Assembly (NCBI GenBank): GCA_918797485.1
Contig: CAKKNE010000002.1
Coordinates: 2,260,501-2,324,500, forward strand
DNA: 64,000 nt
Reading direction: 5' to 3'
Origin: Pelagomonas calceolata
Taxonomy: Eukaryota; Sar; Pelagophyceae; Pelagomonadales; Pelagomonadaceae
The notes under the pieces are model-generated. The model worked only from the letters and a program-made list of their open reading frames with translations, searched no databases and was not told where the DNA came from. Both the position numbers and the translations under genes were made by a program. Shown here piece after piece: positions 1 to 9,680 of this stretch. The stretch's first letter is position 1, and the number at the start of each line of letters is the position of its first letter.

Positions 1-61
1 CCGCCATCGACGCGACGTCGTCTCCGTGACAGGGATGGTTAATTTCTGCACGGGCGCCTAC
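1..61 (-). mobile_element. Introner in ESF1 (partial, cut by window edge)
   Basis: On the minus strand the exon ends ...AAG C and meets GTAGGCGC (54-61), the left target copy and presumed donor. The element start CCGTGCAGAAATTAACC follows at 53-37. Family core sequence (CGCGTCGATGGCG) lies at the window edge. Orientation F (AACC after the TIR), phase 1. The acceptor and second target copy are outside the window. Confidence 0.8.
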
Positions 62-1400
62 GCTTGCGCCGCTCGCGCGCCTCCCAGGGCGTCTCGCCCT
101 CGTCGTTCGGCGCCTCGCCGCCGAACTCATCAAATGACACTTGCACATCTTCCGCCGTGGTGTCGCCCTCGGCAGCCCCAAAAAAGTCATCATCAAAACC
201 CTCGCCCGACGCCTCCCGCGTCGGTTGGTCCTCCGCGGGCTTCTGCGGGTCCAAGCCGAGCATCTTCCGCAAGTTCGCCGCGTTGCCGCCGTCGTCGTCG
301 GAGTCGTCGCTGTCGGCGAGGTACTTCGACGCCGTCGCGGCGTCGGGATCTTTCAGCATCTCCTCGATGGCGTGCTGGCGGTGGCCGTCGTCGTCGTCGA
401 AGGTGCACTTCACCTTCGTCTGTTGGCGCGCGGCGCAGACGTACGCCTTGGGCGGCTTGTAGGCTTCGGCAGACGTGGCCTCGTCGCGCTTCCGCCCTTC
501 GTCGAAGGTCGTCTCGTCGGGGATGAACGACAGGTTCAGGGGCACGGACGTCGCTTCGATCTCGACGCCGTCGCCGGACGCGTAGACGGCCTCGGCCGTC
601 GCGGGCGCGTCGAACGTCGCGACGGCGAAGTACCGCCGCAGCTTCTTGAGCTCGTAGGCCCGCAGCTTCTCGGCGTCGAAGCCCTCTTCCGCCTCGTCCT
701 CCGACCCGGAGTCCGACGACGCGTCCGGCGCGTCGTCCGCGAAGATGCCGCCCGGCCCGAACTTCTCCTCCCGTTCCATCTCGCGCGCGCCGTACTCCGA
801 CGCGTACACCACGACTCGGGAGCACTGGCCGCCCGGCGGGCAGAGCGACTGGAGCATCACGAGTAGGTCCTGCGCGCGGCAGTGCTTCCACTCCTGGTCG
901 GTCACGGCGAGCCTCGCGGCCTCGACGCTCCCCTCGACGGTGTCGTGCGTCGGCGGCAGGTCCGCGTCCCAGGCGCGCACCTCGACCTCCTCCAGCTCGT
1001 CGCTCTCGTCTCCAGAAGATCCGTCGTCGGACGACGACGACGCCGCGTCGTCGTCATCCTCGCCGCGCATCTTCGCGTCGAGCTCGGCCCGCCGCGCGCG
1101 CTCCGGCGCCGTCAGGCCGTCGTCGAGCTCGTAGAACGGCGCCAGGCTCTCGGCCTGCGCGTTCTTGTCGACCTTGCGGCCGCGCTTGTCGACCTTGCCT
1201 TGCGCGAGTCCGAAGCGCTCGTCGTCCAGCGCGCCCTTGAAGCGCGGGTCGATCTTCAGCTTGCGCTTCTTGCGGCCGCCTCGGAACGTCGGGTCCGTCG
1301 CCGCGTGCGCGAAGCGCTCGTCGTCTTCGAGCCCGTGCTTCTGCTTCGCGGCCATGGCCTTTTTTATTTGCTTGTGGGACTTTTTCTTCGAGGGATCCAT
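62..1400 (-). CDS. ESF1: ESF1-like pre-rRNA processing protein (3' part outside window)
   Basis: Likely nucleolar factor for 18S rRNA maturation in the small-subunit processome. From the ATG at 1400 the protein opens with a Lys-rich stretch, then the ESF1 signature of a DPRF segment and a VDKRGR segment (residues about 50-75), an acidic Ser/Asp tract, and the central ESF1 region with RAWDADLPP and SRVVVYASEYG near residues 145-205. The C-terminal NUC153 domain is missing because the coding exon stops at base 62, at an introner donor that runs off the window edge. The continuous reading frame into the introner would end at an in-frame stop after about 7 extra residues, so splicing is needed to reach the C-terminus. 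It is divergent from the CAF-1 gene at 1915. Family confidence is good from the N-terminal half. Confidence 0.85.
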
Positions 1401-1914
1401 GCTTATTATATCCAGTCGCGCCGCGGTGGCACACCTGTGGCTCTCTGGGCTGTGGCTCTGTGCAGTTATTGATGCGCAGTTGCGTTACACAAACGCTGCT
1501 ACGGGTGCGTTGCACGCGTGCGATAACAAAACGCGTGTCGGGCAAAATGCACGCTTGCGCAGTGCCGTTTTGTATATCGCCTGTCGAGGCTGCAGAGACC
1601 AGGCAGTGCAAGGCCTCTACCAGACTTCTGCCATGCCAGGGGGCGCATTAATCGCGCCGGGACTGTTCACGCGTCTGTAGCGACTTCTAAAATGAGCTGC
1701 TAGCGGCCTTAAGACTCTAGCAATATTGCGAGTTTAAGCGCGGAGCCGCGGGCGCGGCTAATCGAGCCAAACCGAGCAAGACACAGCCTGTGCGCTAGCT
1801 GACAGCCATACTCTTGGCTGCGAGATCGCGCTGCACAAGAAACCGCCGCCGCCGGCCGCGCACCAGCCAAGCCAAAAGCCAAGTCAAGCCGGTCGCGCCC
1901 TACATACAAAAACC
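1401..1914. other. Divergent intergenic region ESF1 / CAF-1
   Basis: 514 bp shared 5' region of two divergent genes, less GC-rich than the coding DNA. It holds one copy of the CTAG-bounded motif at 1699-1721. I see no other gene or RNA in it. Confidence 0.6.
1699..1721 (-). promoter_or_regulatory. CTAG-bounded intergenic motif, copy 1
   Basis: Reverse strand reads CTAGAGTCTTAAGG then CCGCTAGC. It lies 194 bp upstream of the CAF-1 start. See the finding on this motif. Confidence 0.4.
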
Positions 1915-3414
1915 ATGGCCGACTTCGACGTCGCCGCCAAACTGGAGGCCTACCGCGGCGAGCTCGGCGCGCAAGTCAACGCTATACAAGAGAAGTCGCC
2001 CTTCGAGGACTACCGCCAGCCGTACCTGAACGAGGCGGCGGTCTCGGGCGACGACGCGTTCCCTTCGTCATTACTGCCGCGGCTGGCGTCCCTGGTTCAG
2101 GGCCGCGCCGAGCCGTTGGCACTCGTCGCGACCGAGGCCCAGGCGGAATTGGGCGAGGGCGCGCCGGCTGTAGATGTCGTCGTCGCGAAGATCCGGTTAG
2201 TAGCGGAGCGAAAAGCGTACGGCGTCAACCCCAAGAAGGCCGTCGTCGTCGCCGACGACGAGTCCCAGATCCACGCCTGGTGCTGGGAGGTGTCCGCGCC
2301 CGAGGCCTACTTCCCCGCTGAAAGCGTCAAGCTCATCAAGGCCGCGCGCCAGGCGCGGAGCCGCGAGGGCAAGCTCGTCAAGGCCACCGCGAAATTAGTT
2401 GACGTCCTCATCAAGGGCGACGCCACGAAAGCAAAAGCCGAGGAGGAGAAGGTCCTCAAAGTGAAACGGGACGCCGAAGCGCAGCGCCTCAAGGCCGAGG
2501 TCGCGCAGCGCAAGCGCGAGGAGGCCGCGGCCAAGAAGGAGGCCGCCGCCCTCAAGAAGCGCGAGAAGGAGGCCGCCAAGGCCGCGAAGCAGAACGCGTC
2601 GCCGAAGAAGCCCGCCAAGGCCAAGGTCTCGAACGCGTCGAAGAGCGTCATGGCCGGCTTCCTGTCCAAGGCGCCGAAGCGCGACTCCACCGAATCGCGG
2701 AAGGCGCCGCCGCCCAAGCCCGCGGAGGTGTCCACGGTCAGGACCGTGGCCCTGCTCGACGCCCTGGAGAAGGCGCGGGCCGCGCCGCCTCCCTTGGAGG
2801 ACCTGCGCGCGGAGCTGCGGCGGACGCGGGCCGCCGAGGAGGAGCCCGAGGTCCAGATCCTCGAGCCGCGGCGGGGCTTCTTCGCCTTCCACACGGACTT
2901 CGGCCCGCCGCGGCGCAAGGAGGTGACGCGGTCGGCGGTCGTGACGGCCACGAGCCCCTTCGCGCGGGACCCGGCCGTGGACTACGACTACGACAGCGAC
3001 GAGGAGCGCTACGCCAACGAGGGCCTCGTCGAGGACGGCGAGGACCTGTCGGACGGCGAGGACCTCGAGGACGAGGACGACGGCGAGCTCGACAACGAGG
3101 ACGGCTTCTTCTGCGGCGACGACGACGAGGGCGGCCCGGCCCAGCGCGCGGCCCTCGAGCGCGAGGTCGTCACCGTGTCGCCGCTCAAGGCCGGCGAGGC
3201 GGGCGACGCGGACCGCGCCGCGGCGCTCGCGCCGTTCGCGCCCGTCGTCTTCTTCGACCCGCGCGTGCCGCTGCCCGCCGAGCCGGCGCCGCGGAAGCGG
3301 TCCTCCGCCGCCAAGCCCGCGACGCCCGAGGACGCGCCGGCGGCGAAGAAGAAGAAGGGCGCGGTCTCGACGGGCCAGAAGCAGCTGACGGCCTTCTTCG
3401 GCGCGAAGAAGTAG
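1915..3414 (+). CDS. CHAF1A: Chromatin assembly factor 1, large subunit (p150/FAS1)
   Basis: Histone H3-H4 chaperone subunit that deposits nucleosomes behind replication forks through PCNA. The 499-residue protein has a long Lys/Glu/Ala-rich KER-type helix (about 165-235), then the diagnostic CAF-1 p150 block with FFAFHTDFGPP (about 322-332), and DYDYDSDEERYANE (about 358-371) followed by an acidic stretch. The extreme C-terminus carries a PIP box, QKQLTAFF, six residues before the end plus AKK. A second FL-containing segment after VMAG near residue 245 could be another weak PCNA site. The start has AAAACC before ATG. Shorter than the animal protein but complete in one exon. Confidence 0.9.
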   Translation: MADFDVAAKLEAYRGELGAQVNAIQEKSPFEDYRQPYLNEAAVSGDDAFPSSLLPRLASLVQGRAEPLALVATEAQAELGEGAPAVDVVVAKIRLVAERKAYGVNPKKAVVVADDESQIHAWCWEVSAPEAYFPAESVKLIKAARQARSREGKLVKATAKLVDVLIKGDATKAKAEEEKVLKVKRDAEAQRLKAEVAQRKREEAAAKKEAAALKKREKEAAKAAKQNASPKKPAKAKVSNASKSVMAGFLSKAPKRDSTESRKAPPPKPAEVSTVRTVALLDALEKARAAPPPLEDLRAELRRTRAAEEEPEVQILEPRRGFFAFHTDFGPPRRKEVTRSAVVTATSPFARDPAVDYDYDSDEERYANEGLVEDGEDLSDGEDLEDEDDGELDNEDGFFCGDDDEGGPAQRAALEREVVTVSPLKAGEAGDADRAAALAPFAPVVFFDPRVPLPAEPAPRKRSSAAKPATPEDAPAAKKKKGAVSTGQKQLTAFFGAKK

Positions 3415-3448
3415 GGCGGGGCGGGGCCTAACCTTATGATGTCACGAG

Positions 3449-4570
3449 TCGACTGCGAACTCCTTATGAGCGCTGGGGGAGAGAAGGAAACGACACGCGG
3501 GGTAAGAGGACGATGTGGGGGTAACAGTGCAGGGGGAACATGACGGCCCTGAAGAAGACCGTTCGGACCCGGAGGGGCGTGGAGCCCGCGGGCCGGCCCG
3601 CTTGACGTGAGGTCGAGCGGGGAAGAAGAGCACGAACGAACTCGTCCAGCCGCGAACCCGCCTGCAACGAGCCGCTCGAGCCCGCGCGCGAGCGGTAGGC
3701 CGGACTCGTGGCCACGGCGTGGCAGTAGACCGCGGTGTCTCTCCTGTGTTGAAAAGCGTAAATAAAGCCCGCCGCCGGTGCGAACGGGTCCCGGCGCCGA
3801 CGCGCTCACCACTCGAAGGAGATCACCGCGAGGACCTGCGCGAATCACGAAGTCACTTGCGCAGTCGATCATGGCTGCGCCGGGGCCGCACGCCCAGGAC
3901 GTCGCTTTCGAGGCTCGCCTCCCAGAGCTGCGCGCGGGGGGCGCGGTCGACGGCGTCGCGCGCGAAGCGAATTTTCGGGCGCGCGCGCGCGCGCGCGCAC
4001 TCTCGCAACGGCCACGCGCTGCGCGGCGCGCGGGCTCTCGCGGGGCGGGCGGGCGCCTTACCTCGGCGAAGGCGCCGCCCGCGCGCGACGTGACGACGTT
4101 AATCCAGTGGTCTTCGGCGTGGCCCGCGAACGCCTGCGCGGGGGCCGTGAGGCGGCGGCGCGGTCGCGCCCGGTCCCGCGCGGGGCGGCGGGGCGAAAAT
4201 CCGGGCCGCGCGGGCCAAACGCGGCGCGGTACGTCGGTCAGGATGTCGGCCATGCCCCAGGCCCGGCCTTCGCTGCTGGGCCCCCGCTCCACCCGGAAGG
4301 TGCAGCCGGTCCAGTCGTCGCGCGCCTCGTTCTTGTGGTTGTTCTCGTCCGTCGCCATGGTCCTCTGCGCCGCGCTTGCGCCGTAGACGGCCGCCGCCCC
4401 AGATCGTTCTGCGCTCTGCGATTTTTTTGATTCGCAAAGGGGCCTTGCGCCCCCCGGCCGGGTCCGCGGCGCGGGCGCGGCCCGGGAGGGCTCGGGGGCC
4501 TTGGGGGAGGTACTACTACGGAATTCCTACTCGCTGGAGGCGTCGGGGACCCGTCACGCGCGGGCGCGCG
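3449..4570. repeat. Dispersed repeat, copy 1 (contains the five-exon gene)
   Basis: Two blocks are nearly identical to the copy at 28.0 kb: 3449-3648 matches 28021-28220, and 4231-4570 matches 28407-28750. The middle differs completely (582 bp here, 186 bp there). The right block spans exon 1 and the presumed promoter, including a T-run near 4425. Confidence 0.8.
3464..4358 (-). CDS. Five-exon small protein, dispersed gene family member
   Basis: Predicted exons on the minus strand: 4358-4233, 4133-4062, 3927-3892, 3835-3810 and 3743-3464 (540 nt, 179 residues). All four introns are GT-AG (98, 134, 56 and 66 bp) and the joined frame stays open, which a chance model would rarely do. The protein starts MATDENNHKNEARDDW and contains WGMADILTD, EDHWINVVTS, LWEASLESDVLG, ISFEW and SRLDEFVRALLP. 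I do not recognise a family. The introns are ordinary, not introners; one contains a (CG)n run at about 3980-4000. The first exon plus about 210 bp upstream and the last exon are repeated at 28.0-28.75 kb. Exon 5 may be longer or end differently, since its last 40 residues look less protein-like. Confidence 0.5.
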
Positions 4571-4621
4571 GGTGGGACGCCTCGGCGCCTTGGGGCCGCT
4601 GCAAGTACACCTAACATCACA

Positions 4622-6784
4622 TTACGGGAGGGGCGCCGTTGCAACCTCCGAAGATGGACCCTCCACACAGCAACCGTCCTCCTCGCATCGGGCGACGAAC
4701 GCGCGCCACGTGTCATCCGACGCGAGCGTGCCTGGGTCCCCCACCACCACGACCGCCCTCCGCGCCCGCGTGAGGGCCACGTTCAGGCGGCGGTCGTCAG
4801 CGACGAAGCCCAGGTTGCCCTTCTCGTTCGACCGCACGGTCGAGATGAGGACCACGTCCTTTTCGCGGCCCTGGTACGCGTCCACGGTGTTGACCTCGAC
4901 GTCGCCCGCGAGGGCGTCGCGGATGAGGCGCGCTTGCGCCGCGTAGGGCGTGATGACGCCGATGTCCCGCTCGGCGACCGTCGCGAGCAGCTCGCGGACG
5001 ACCTTGACTAGCGCGGCGCACTCGGCCTCGTTCGAGATCGACGCGGCGTCGGCGTTGCTCTCCCGCGACTCCGCGCCGCGGACCGCGACGAGCGCGAGGG
5101 GCGCGCTCGCGTTGGGCCAGGCGAAGCCCGCGGGCAGCTCGGCCGCCACGCGGCGCGCCTCGACGGCAAGACACGTCCGCACCGCCCCGCCGTAGAAGCG
5201 CTCGGAAGAGAAGCGGTTCAGCTCGGGGTGCATGCGGTACTGCGTCGTGAGGAGCCGCGGCCGCAGCCCCGTCCCCACGAGCCGCTGGAAGAGCGACGCG
5301 CGGAGCGCGCCCGCGTCCCGCGAGAGCACGGTGGGCGGCAGCTGGCACGGGTCGCCCACGAGGACGAGCTGCGTCGCGCGCGGCGCCGCCGCGAGCGGCA
5401 CCAACGCCGCGGGCTCCGTGGCCTGGGCCGCCTCGTCGACGAGCACCAGCCCAAAGTCGAGGAAGTCCTCGGACTGGCCGGGCCGGGGCGCGAGGCCCAG
5501 CCACGGCGCCAGGGCGTCGGACCCCGCGCCGACGCAGCTCGCGACGACGACGTCCGCGTCCAGCAGCGCCCGCCGCCGCAGCTCGTCGCGCGCGTCGGGC
5601 CGCGCGCGCGCGTAGTCGTCGCCCCCCAGGCGCAGCGCCCAGGCGTCCAGCGTGTGGTTGCGCAGCTCCTCCCGCGTCGCCGCCGGGTGGCCCACGCGCA
5701 CGGCCGAGACGTTCAGCCGCAGGAGGGCCTCGAGGAGGTTGTCCGCGGCCACGTTCGACACCGCGCACGCGAGCGCGCGCCGCCGCTTCTCGGGCCGCAG
5801 GCGCGACTTGCTTTCGCGGTCCCGCAGCGCGACGGCCGCGGCCAGCAGGGCCGCCGCGGTCCGCGTCTTGCCCGTGCCCGGTGGGCCCTGGATGAGCGAC
5901 ACGCGCGCCGTGAGCGCGGCCACCGCCGCGCGCACCTGCGCGTCGACGAGCTCGCCGCCCGAGACGTCGTGGAGCGCCCGGCGCGCGGCGGCGTCGTTCG
6001 GGCAGCGCCGCGTCAGGCCGCCGGCGCGCTCCGCCGCGAGGACGGCGTCGTCGCGCGTCAGGACCTTGCGCAGCTCCGCGGACGCGTCGTCGGCGTCGCG
6101 GCCGCGCGCGTTCGGCGTGAGCGCCTCGACGGCCGCGCGCATGCGGTCGTACGAGACCGCCGAGAAGCACTGGTCCAGCCGCGCCGACGGCTCCCGCGCC
6201 AGCGCGTCGGCCTGCTGCGCCGACGAGAGCACGACGTCGACGTGGCGCGGGCCCGTCTTCAGGATCGTACCCTCGGCGGCGCCGCAGCCGCCCATCGTGC
6301 CCGGCGCGACGATGCACAGGTCGCCGGACCCGAAACGGTGGTGCCGCGGCAGCAAGGGCGGCGCGCGCTCGCCGCGGCGGCGCGGCTTCTCGAGGCGCAC
6401 GACCGGCCGGCCGTAGAGGCCGCGCGGGAGCCGCGCGCACCGCACGTCCGTCAGCGAGAGGCCCGCGTCTTCGAGCCGCTTGTCGGACCACTTCTCGAGC
6501 CGCTCCTTCGCCACGCGCTCCTCCTCCTTGCGCTCGTGCGTCAGGAGGCCGAGCAGCCGCGTCGCGTACTTTTGCTCGGCGTCGCGGCGCTCGTGGTACT
6601 TTGCGGCGCGGCCGCGGCCCTTGGCGTGCAGCAGCACCACACTTTGGTGGTTTTTTGGGGGTGGCTGGAAGCACTGTGTGATTGCGAGCAGTGCGAGTGT
6701 TTTGAGATGCTGGTGTGGCATTGTGCTACGATGCATGCATGCACGGCACGCGTCTCGAATCCTTACACCGGACGATTGCCACAC
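4622..6784 (-). CDS. IGHMBP2/SMUBP2-like SF1B helicase
   Basis: Superfamily 1 (UPF1-like) ATP-dependent helicase, probably 5'-3' on RNA or DNA. All motifs are visible: Walker A GPPGTGKT (about residue 300), the DEAA box VLVDEAAQA (about 446), GDPCQLPPTV (about 475), TQYRMHPEL (about 513), VDAYQGREKDVVLIS (about 631) and LNVALTRARR (about 665). The N-terminal region has the 1B-type beta barrel residues typical of IGHMBP2. There is no R3H or AN1 domain, unlike the human protein. Two starts are possible; the second Met (at 6721) gives a hydrophobic, possibly targeting, N-terminus. Divergent from the gene at 7063. Confidence 0.85.
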   Translation of the reverse strand: MWQSSGVRIRDACRACMHRSTMPHQHLKTLALLAITQCFQPPPKNHQSVVLLHAKGRGRAAKYHERRDAEQKYATRLLGLLTHERKEEERVAKERLEKWSDKRLEDAGLSLTDVRCARLPRGLYGRPVVRLEKPRRRGERAPPLLPRHHRFGSGDLCIVAPGTMGGCGAAEGTILKTGPRHVDVVLSSAQQADALAREPSARLDQCFSAVSYDRMRAAVEALTPNARGRDADDASAELRKVLTRDDAVLAAERAGGLTRRCPNDAAARRALHDVSGGELVDAQVRAAVAALTARVSLIQGPPGTGKTRTAAALLAAAVALRDRESKSRLRPEKRRRALACAVSNVAADNLLEALLRLNVSAVRVGHPAATREELRNHTLDAWALRLGGDDYARARPDARDELRRRALLDADVVVASCVGAGSDALAPWLGLAPRPGQSEDFLDFGLVLVDEAAQATEPAALVPLAAAPRATQLVLVGDPCQLPPTVLSRDAGALRASLFQRLVGTGLRPRLLTTQYRMHPELNRFSSERFYGGAVRTCLAVEARRVAAELPAGFAWPNASAPLALVAVRGAESRESNADAASISNEAECAALVKVVRELLATVAERDIGVITPYAAQARLIRDALAGDVEVNTVDAYQGREKDVVLISTVRSNEKGNLGFVADDRRLNVALTRARRAVVVVGDPGTLASDDTWRAFVARCEEDGCCVEGPSSEVATAPLP

Positions 6785-6805
6785 GCTCCCTTGCCACCAG
6801 CATCC

Positions 6806-6828
6806 CTAGTGCCTTACAGGCCGCTAGC
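6806..6828 (+). promoter_or_regulatory. CTAG-bounded intergenic motif, copy 2
   Basis: CTAGTGCCTTACAGG then CCGCTAGC, lying 22-85 bp upstream of the helicase start options and 235 bp from the gene at 7063. Confidence 0.45.
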
Positions 6829-7062
6829 TCTCACGCGTCCTGTGTTGATTTGAGCAATGCTGAACGGGCTGTAAACGTCCCCGCGACTGAAGCGATTTAC
6901 GCTTTTTTTTAGCTCAAGATTATGCATCGATTCTGTGCTAGTTGCTAGCTAGGCTTGGGCAGCGGGAGTGAGTCTCCTGCGCGGCCAGCATTGCTCACAG
7001 AGCCCCACGCTAGTTTTCTTGCAATAACCCAACGCTCTGCTAGTAAAACGCATCGCTACGCA

Positions 7063-8979
7063 ATGTCGAGGCAGCTGCAGCGGCTGCTCCCGGCCGCCGC
7101 CAGGCGCCGGCACGCCGTCGCCTGGCGTTTGGCCTCGTCAACTGCAACGACTGAGCGCGACGACGCAGCGAAGCGCTCTTTCGCTAGTCGTCTCAAGGAC
7201 GTCGGCGTCGGCTTCGCCGCAAACGCGAGCCGGAGCAAGGAGGAGAAGCAGATCAACTTGGGCAAGGCGATGACAGGCGGCCTGCCGGACTTTGTGGAAG
7301 AGTGGACGCCCGACCTTTTCCGGAAGGTCGGCAAGGGTCTGGGCGTCGCGGCGGTCGCGAGCTGGCCGCTCGCGTTCCACCACGACATCTCCCTGCTCGT
7401 GCCGCTGTTAGCGAGCGGCGCGACGGTGGGCTACTGGAAGATCGGATTGGACGACCTGAAGCAGACGTCGTCGGCGCTCCCGAAGAACTTCCCCGTGCTC
7501 ATTCACCTGCGCTACATCCTCGAGTCGATCCGGCCGGAGATCCAGCAGTACTTTATTGAAGCGGACGAGTCGCAGGGCCAGGTGCCCTTCACGCGGGCCA
7601 TGCGCAGCACGATCTACCAGCGCGCCAAGGGCGCGCAGGACACGCGCGCGCTGGGCACGCGGCGCAACGTCTATGGCGAGGGCTTCGAGTGGGCGAACCA
7701 CTCCATGTTCCCCGTGTCCCACGCGGACGTCGAGGACCGCGTGACGATCGGCGGGTCGCGGTGCGCGCAGCCCTACTCGGCGTCGCTACTCAACATCTCG
7801 GCGATGTCGTTCGGGGCCCTGTCGGCGAACGCGATCGAGGCCTTGAATCGCGGGGCCGCGCGGGGCGGCTTCTACCACAACACGGGCGAGGGGGGCATTT
7901 CCCGCTTTCATCTGTCGGGCGGCGACGTCGTCTGGAACGTGGGGACGGGCTACTTCGGCTGCGGCAAGACGATCGACGACAAGGGCACGCGCGCCTTCTG
8001 CCCCGACCAGTTCAAGGAGAACGCCACGAAGGAACAGGTCAAGATGATCGAGATCAAGCTGAGCCAGGGCGCCAAGCCCGCGCATGGTGGTATCTTACCT
8101 GCCGCAAAAATTACGTCGTTGATCGCGGAAGCGAGAGGCCTAGGTGAGGGGCCCTGGCTCACTGATTGCGCGTCGCCGCCGCGCCACTCGGCCTTCGGGT
8201 CGCCGGCGGAGTTGATCCAGTTCGTGCAGCAGCTCCGAGAGCTGTCGGGCGGCAAGCCCATCGGCTTCAAGCTCTGCGTGGGCCAGCCCCACGAGTTCGC
8301 GGCGCTGTGCCACGCCATGCTCGACGCGAACGTCGCGCCGGACTTCGTCACGGTCGACGGCACGGAGGGCGGCACGGGCGCCGCGCCCCCAGAATTCCAG
8401 GACTCGATCGGCATGCCGCTCGCCGAGGGTCTGAGGATTGTGGACGGCTTCCTGACGGGCGCCGGCCTACGGGACGAAGTGAAGGTCATCGCCGCGGGCA
8501 AGATCTACAACGGCTTCTCGTTAGTCAGAACGCTTGCTTTAGGTGCCGATGCCACAAACTGCGCGCGCGGCATGATGTTCGCTTTAGGGTGCATCCAGGC
8601 CCTGAAGTGCAACACGAACAAGTGCCCGACGGGAATCGCGACCCAGGACGCGGCCCTGTCGTCCTCGCTCCACGTGCCGACGAAGGAGGTGCGCGTCGCG
8701 AACTTCCACCGGGCGACGGTCCACGCCGCGCGCGAGATCATCGGCGCCGTCGGCGTGAAGCGCGGGCGCGACGTGAGCCAGGACCACATCTTCAAGCGGC
8801 GCGACGGCGTCCAGGTGCGGTCGCTCTCCGAGGTCCACACGAACTACTTCGCGAAGCTCAAGGCCGGCCAGCTCCTCACGGAGGAGGGCCTCGCCGAGAC
8901 GTCGCCGATCATGCGCCGCTGGTGGCGCGACGGCTACGACGCGCATACCGCGTCGCAGGACCGCGCGATGGCGGCGTAA
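7063..8979 (+). CDS. FMN-binding glutamate-synthase-like protein
   Basis: 638-residue member of the glutamate synthase central/FMN domain family that stands alone without the glutaminase domain. Seen: a Ser/Ala/Arg-rich N-terminus like a mitochondrial presequence, a hydrophobic pair of segments (about 95-125), then the barrel with SAMSFGALS, NTGEGGISRFH, GTGYFGCG, QGAKPAHGGILP, IGFKLCVGQP, TVDGTEGGTGAAP, VIAAGKIYNGF and the CxxxxCPTGIATQ segment that in GltB binds the 3Fe-4S cluster. The lone-domain family is usually of unknown reaction, so glutamate synthase activity is not assured. I chose the ATG at 7063 because the upstream extension is not protein-like. It ends one base before the stop of the convergent SMN gene. 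Confidence 0.85.
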   Translation: MSRQLQRLLPAAARRRHAVAWRLASSTATTERDDAAKRSFASRLKDVGVGFAANASRSKEEKQINLGKAMTGGLPDFVEEWTPDLFRKVGKGLGVAAVASWPLAFHHDISLLVPLLASGATVGYWKIGLDDLKQTSSALPKNFPVLIHLRYILESIRPEIQQYFIEADESQGQVPFTRAMRSTIYQRAKGAQDTRALGTRRNVYGEGFEWANHSMFPVSHADVEDRVTIGGSRCAQPYSASLLNISAMSFGALSANAIEALNRGAARGGFYHNTGEGGISRFHLSGGDVVWNVGTGYFGCGKTIDDKGTRAFCPDQFKENATKEQVKMIEIKLSQGAKPAHGGILPAAKITSLIAEARGLGEGPWLTDCASPPRHSAFGSPAELIQFVQQLRELSGGKPIGFKLCVGQPHEFAALCHAMLDANVAPDFVTVDGTEGGTGAAPPEFQDSIGMPLAEGLRIVDGFLTGAGLRDEVKVIAAGKIYNGFSLVRTLALGADATNCARGMMFALGCIQALKCNTNKCPTGIATQDAALSSSLHVPTKEVRVANFHRATVHAAREIIGAVGVKRGRDVSQDHIFKRRDGVQVRSLSEVHTNYFAKLKAGQLLTEEGLAETSPIMRRWWRDGYDAHTASQDRAMAA

Positions 8980-8980
8980 A

Positions 8981-9385
8981 TTAGCTCTTACTTTCCGCGG
9001 CCGCCTCCTGCTCGCCGTGGTAGCGGCCGAGGTAGTAGCCCGCGTAGTACCAGCTCGCCAGGACGTCGTGGAGGCCCGCCGCGTCGGGGCCCGCCGGCGG
9101 GACGGCCGGCGGTAGCGGTGGCGGCGCGGCGGCCGGCGGCGCCGCTGGCCGCTGGACGGGCTCCCACTCGCCGTACTCGCCGACGGTCGGGTCCTTGACC
9201 GGCGAGGCGGCCGTGGCGGGCGTTGTTGCTGGGACGGGCGCCTCGAGCAGCGCGGCGAAGCGCGCGTCCGCCTCGGCCATCTCGTCCTCGTCCTCGGCGG
9301 CCGCGCCCGCGTCGAGGTTCTCGAGGCCGCGGCTCACCGCAGCAATCAGCTCGCTGTCGTCCCACTTGTCCGGGTCGGCCTGCAT
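8981..9385 (-). CDS. SMN1: Minimal SMN-like protein (no Tudor domain)
   Basis: Probable survival-motor-neuron homologue, the scaffold that assembles Sm rings on spliceosomal snRNAs. The N-terminus has WDDSELIAAVSRGLENL (residues about 8-24), matching the Gemin2-binding helix. A proline-rich stretch (about 82-100) precedes the C-terminal YG box, LASWYYAGYYLGRY (about 107-122), which oligomerises SMN. The middle is short and acidic and there is no Tudor domain, as in fission yeast Smn1. 134 residues, one exon. Both diagnostic ends are present in the right order, so the assignment is fairly strong despite the length. Confidence 0.8.
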   Translation of the reverse strand: MQADPDKWDDSELIAAVSRGLENLDAGAAAEDEDEMAEADARFAALLEAPVPATTPATAASPVKDPTVGEYGEWEPVQRPAAPPAAAPPPLPPAVPPAGPDAAGLHDVLASWYYAGYYLGRYHGEQEAAAESKS

Positions 9386-9680
9386 GGTTTTTTTCCACCG
9401 CTGCGTCTCGCGAGCGCGACAGCACCTCTGCAGTGCCAGCCTCTTGCCCGCTGCTTCGCGCGACGAGTTCAGCCTGGACGAGTGGTGTAGTACAAAACGG
9501 TGTTATAACGTATGCGCACTGCAACGCCAAAAGGTGGGTTTGGACTGAGTAAAACCCGTCTACATTTTTGCAATTTGGGCAGAGCGGCGTTTCACGCTAG
9601 ACGGGCGGCGCAGCACGACCGAAGAGCTCATCTGTGCTGGAATTTGTGGCAGCACAACCCAAACAAGCAGTTTCACCCCG
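9386..9680. other. Divergent intergenic region SMN / coiled-coil gene
   Basis: 295 bp with short A- and T-runs. No recognisable gene or motif beyond the two 5' flanks. Confidence 0.5.

Noticed and set aside
3980-4003. CG dinucleotide run as a functional site
   Set aside because: It is a simple repeat inside an intron of the five-exon gene.
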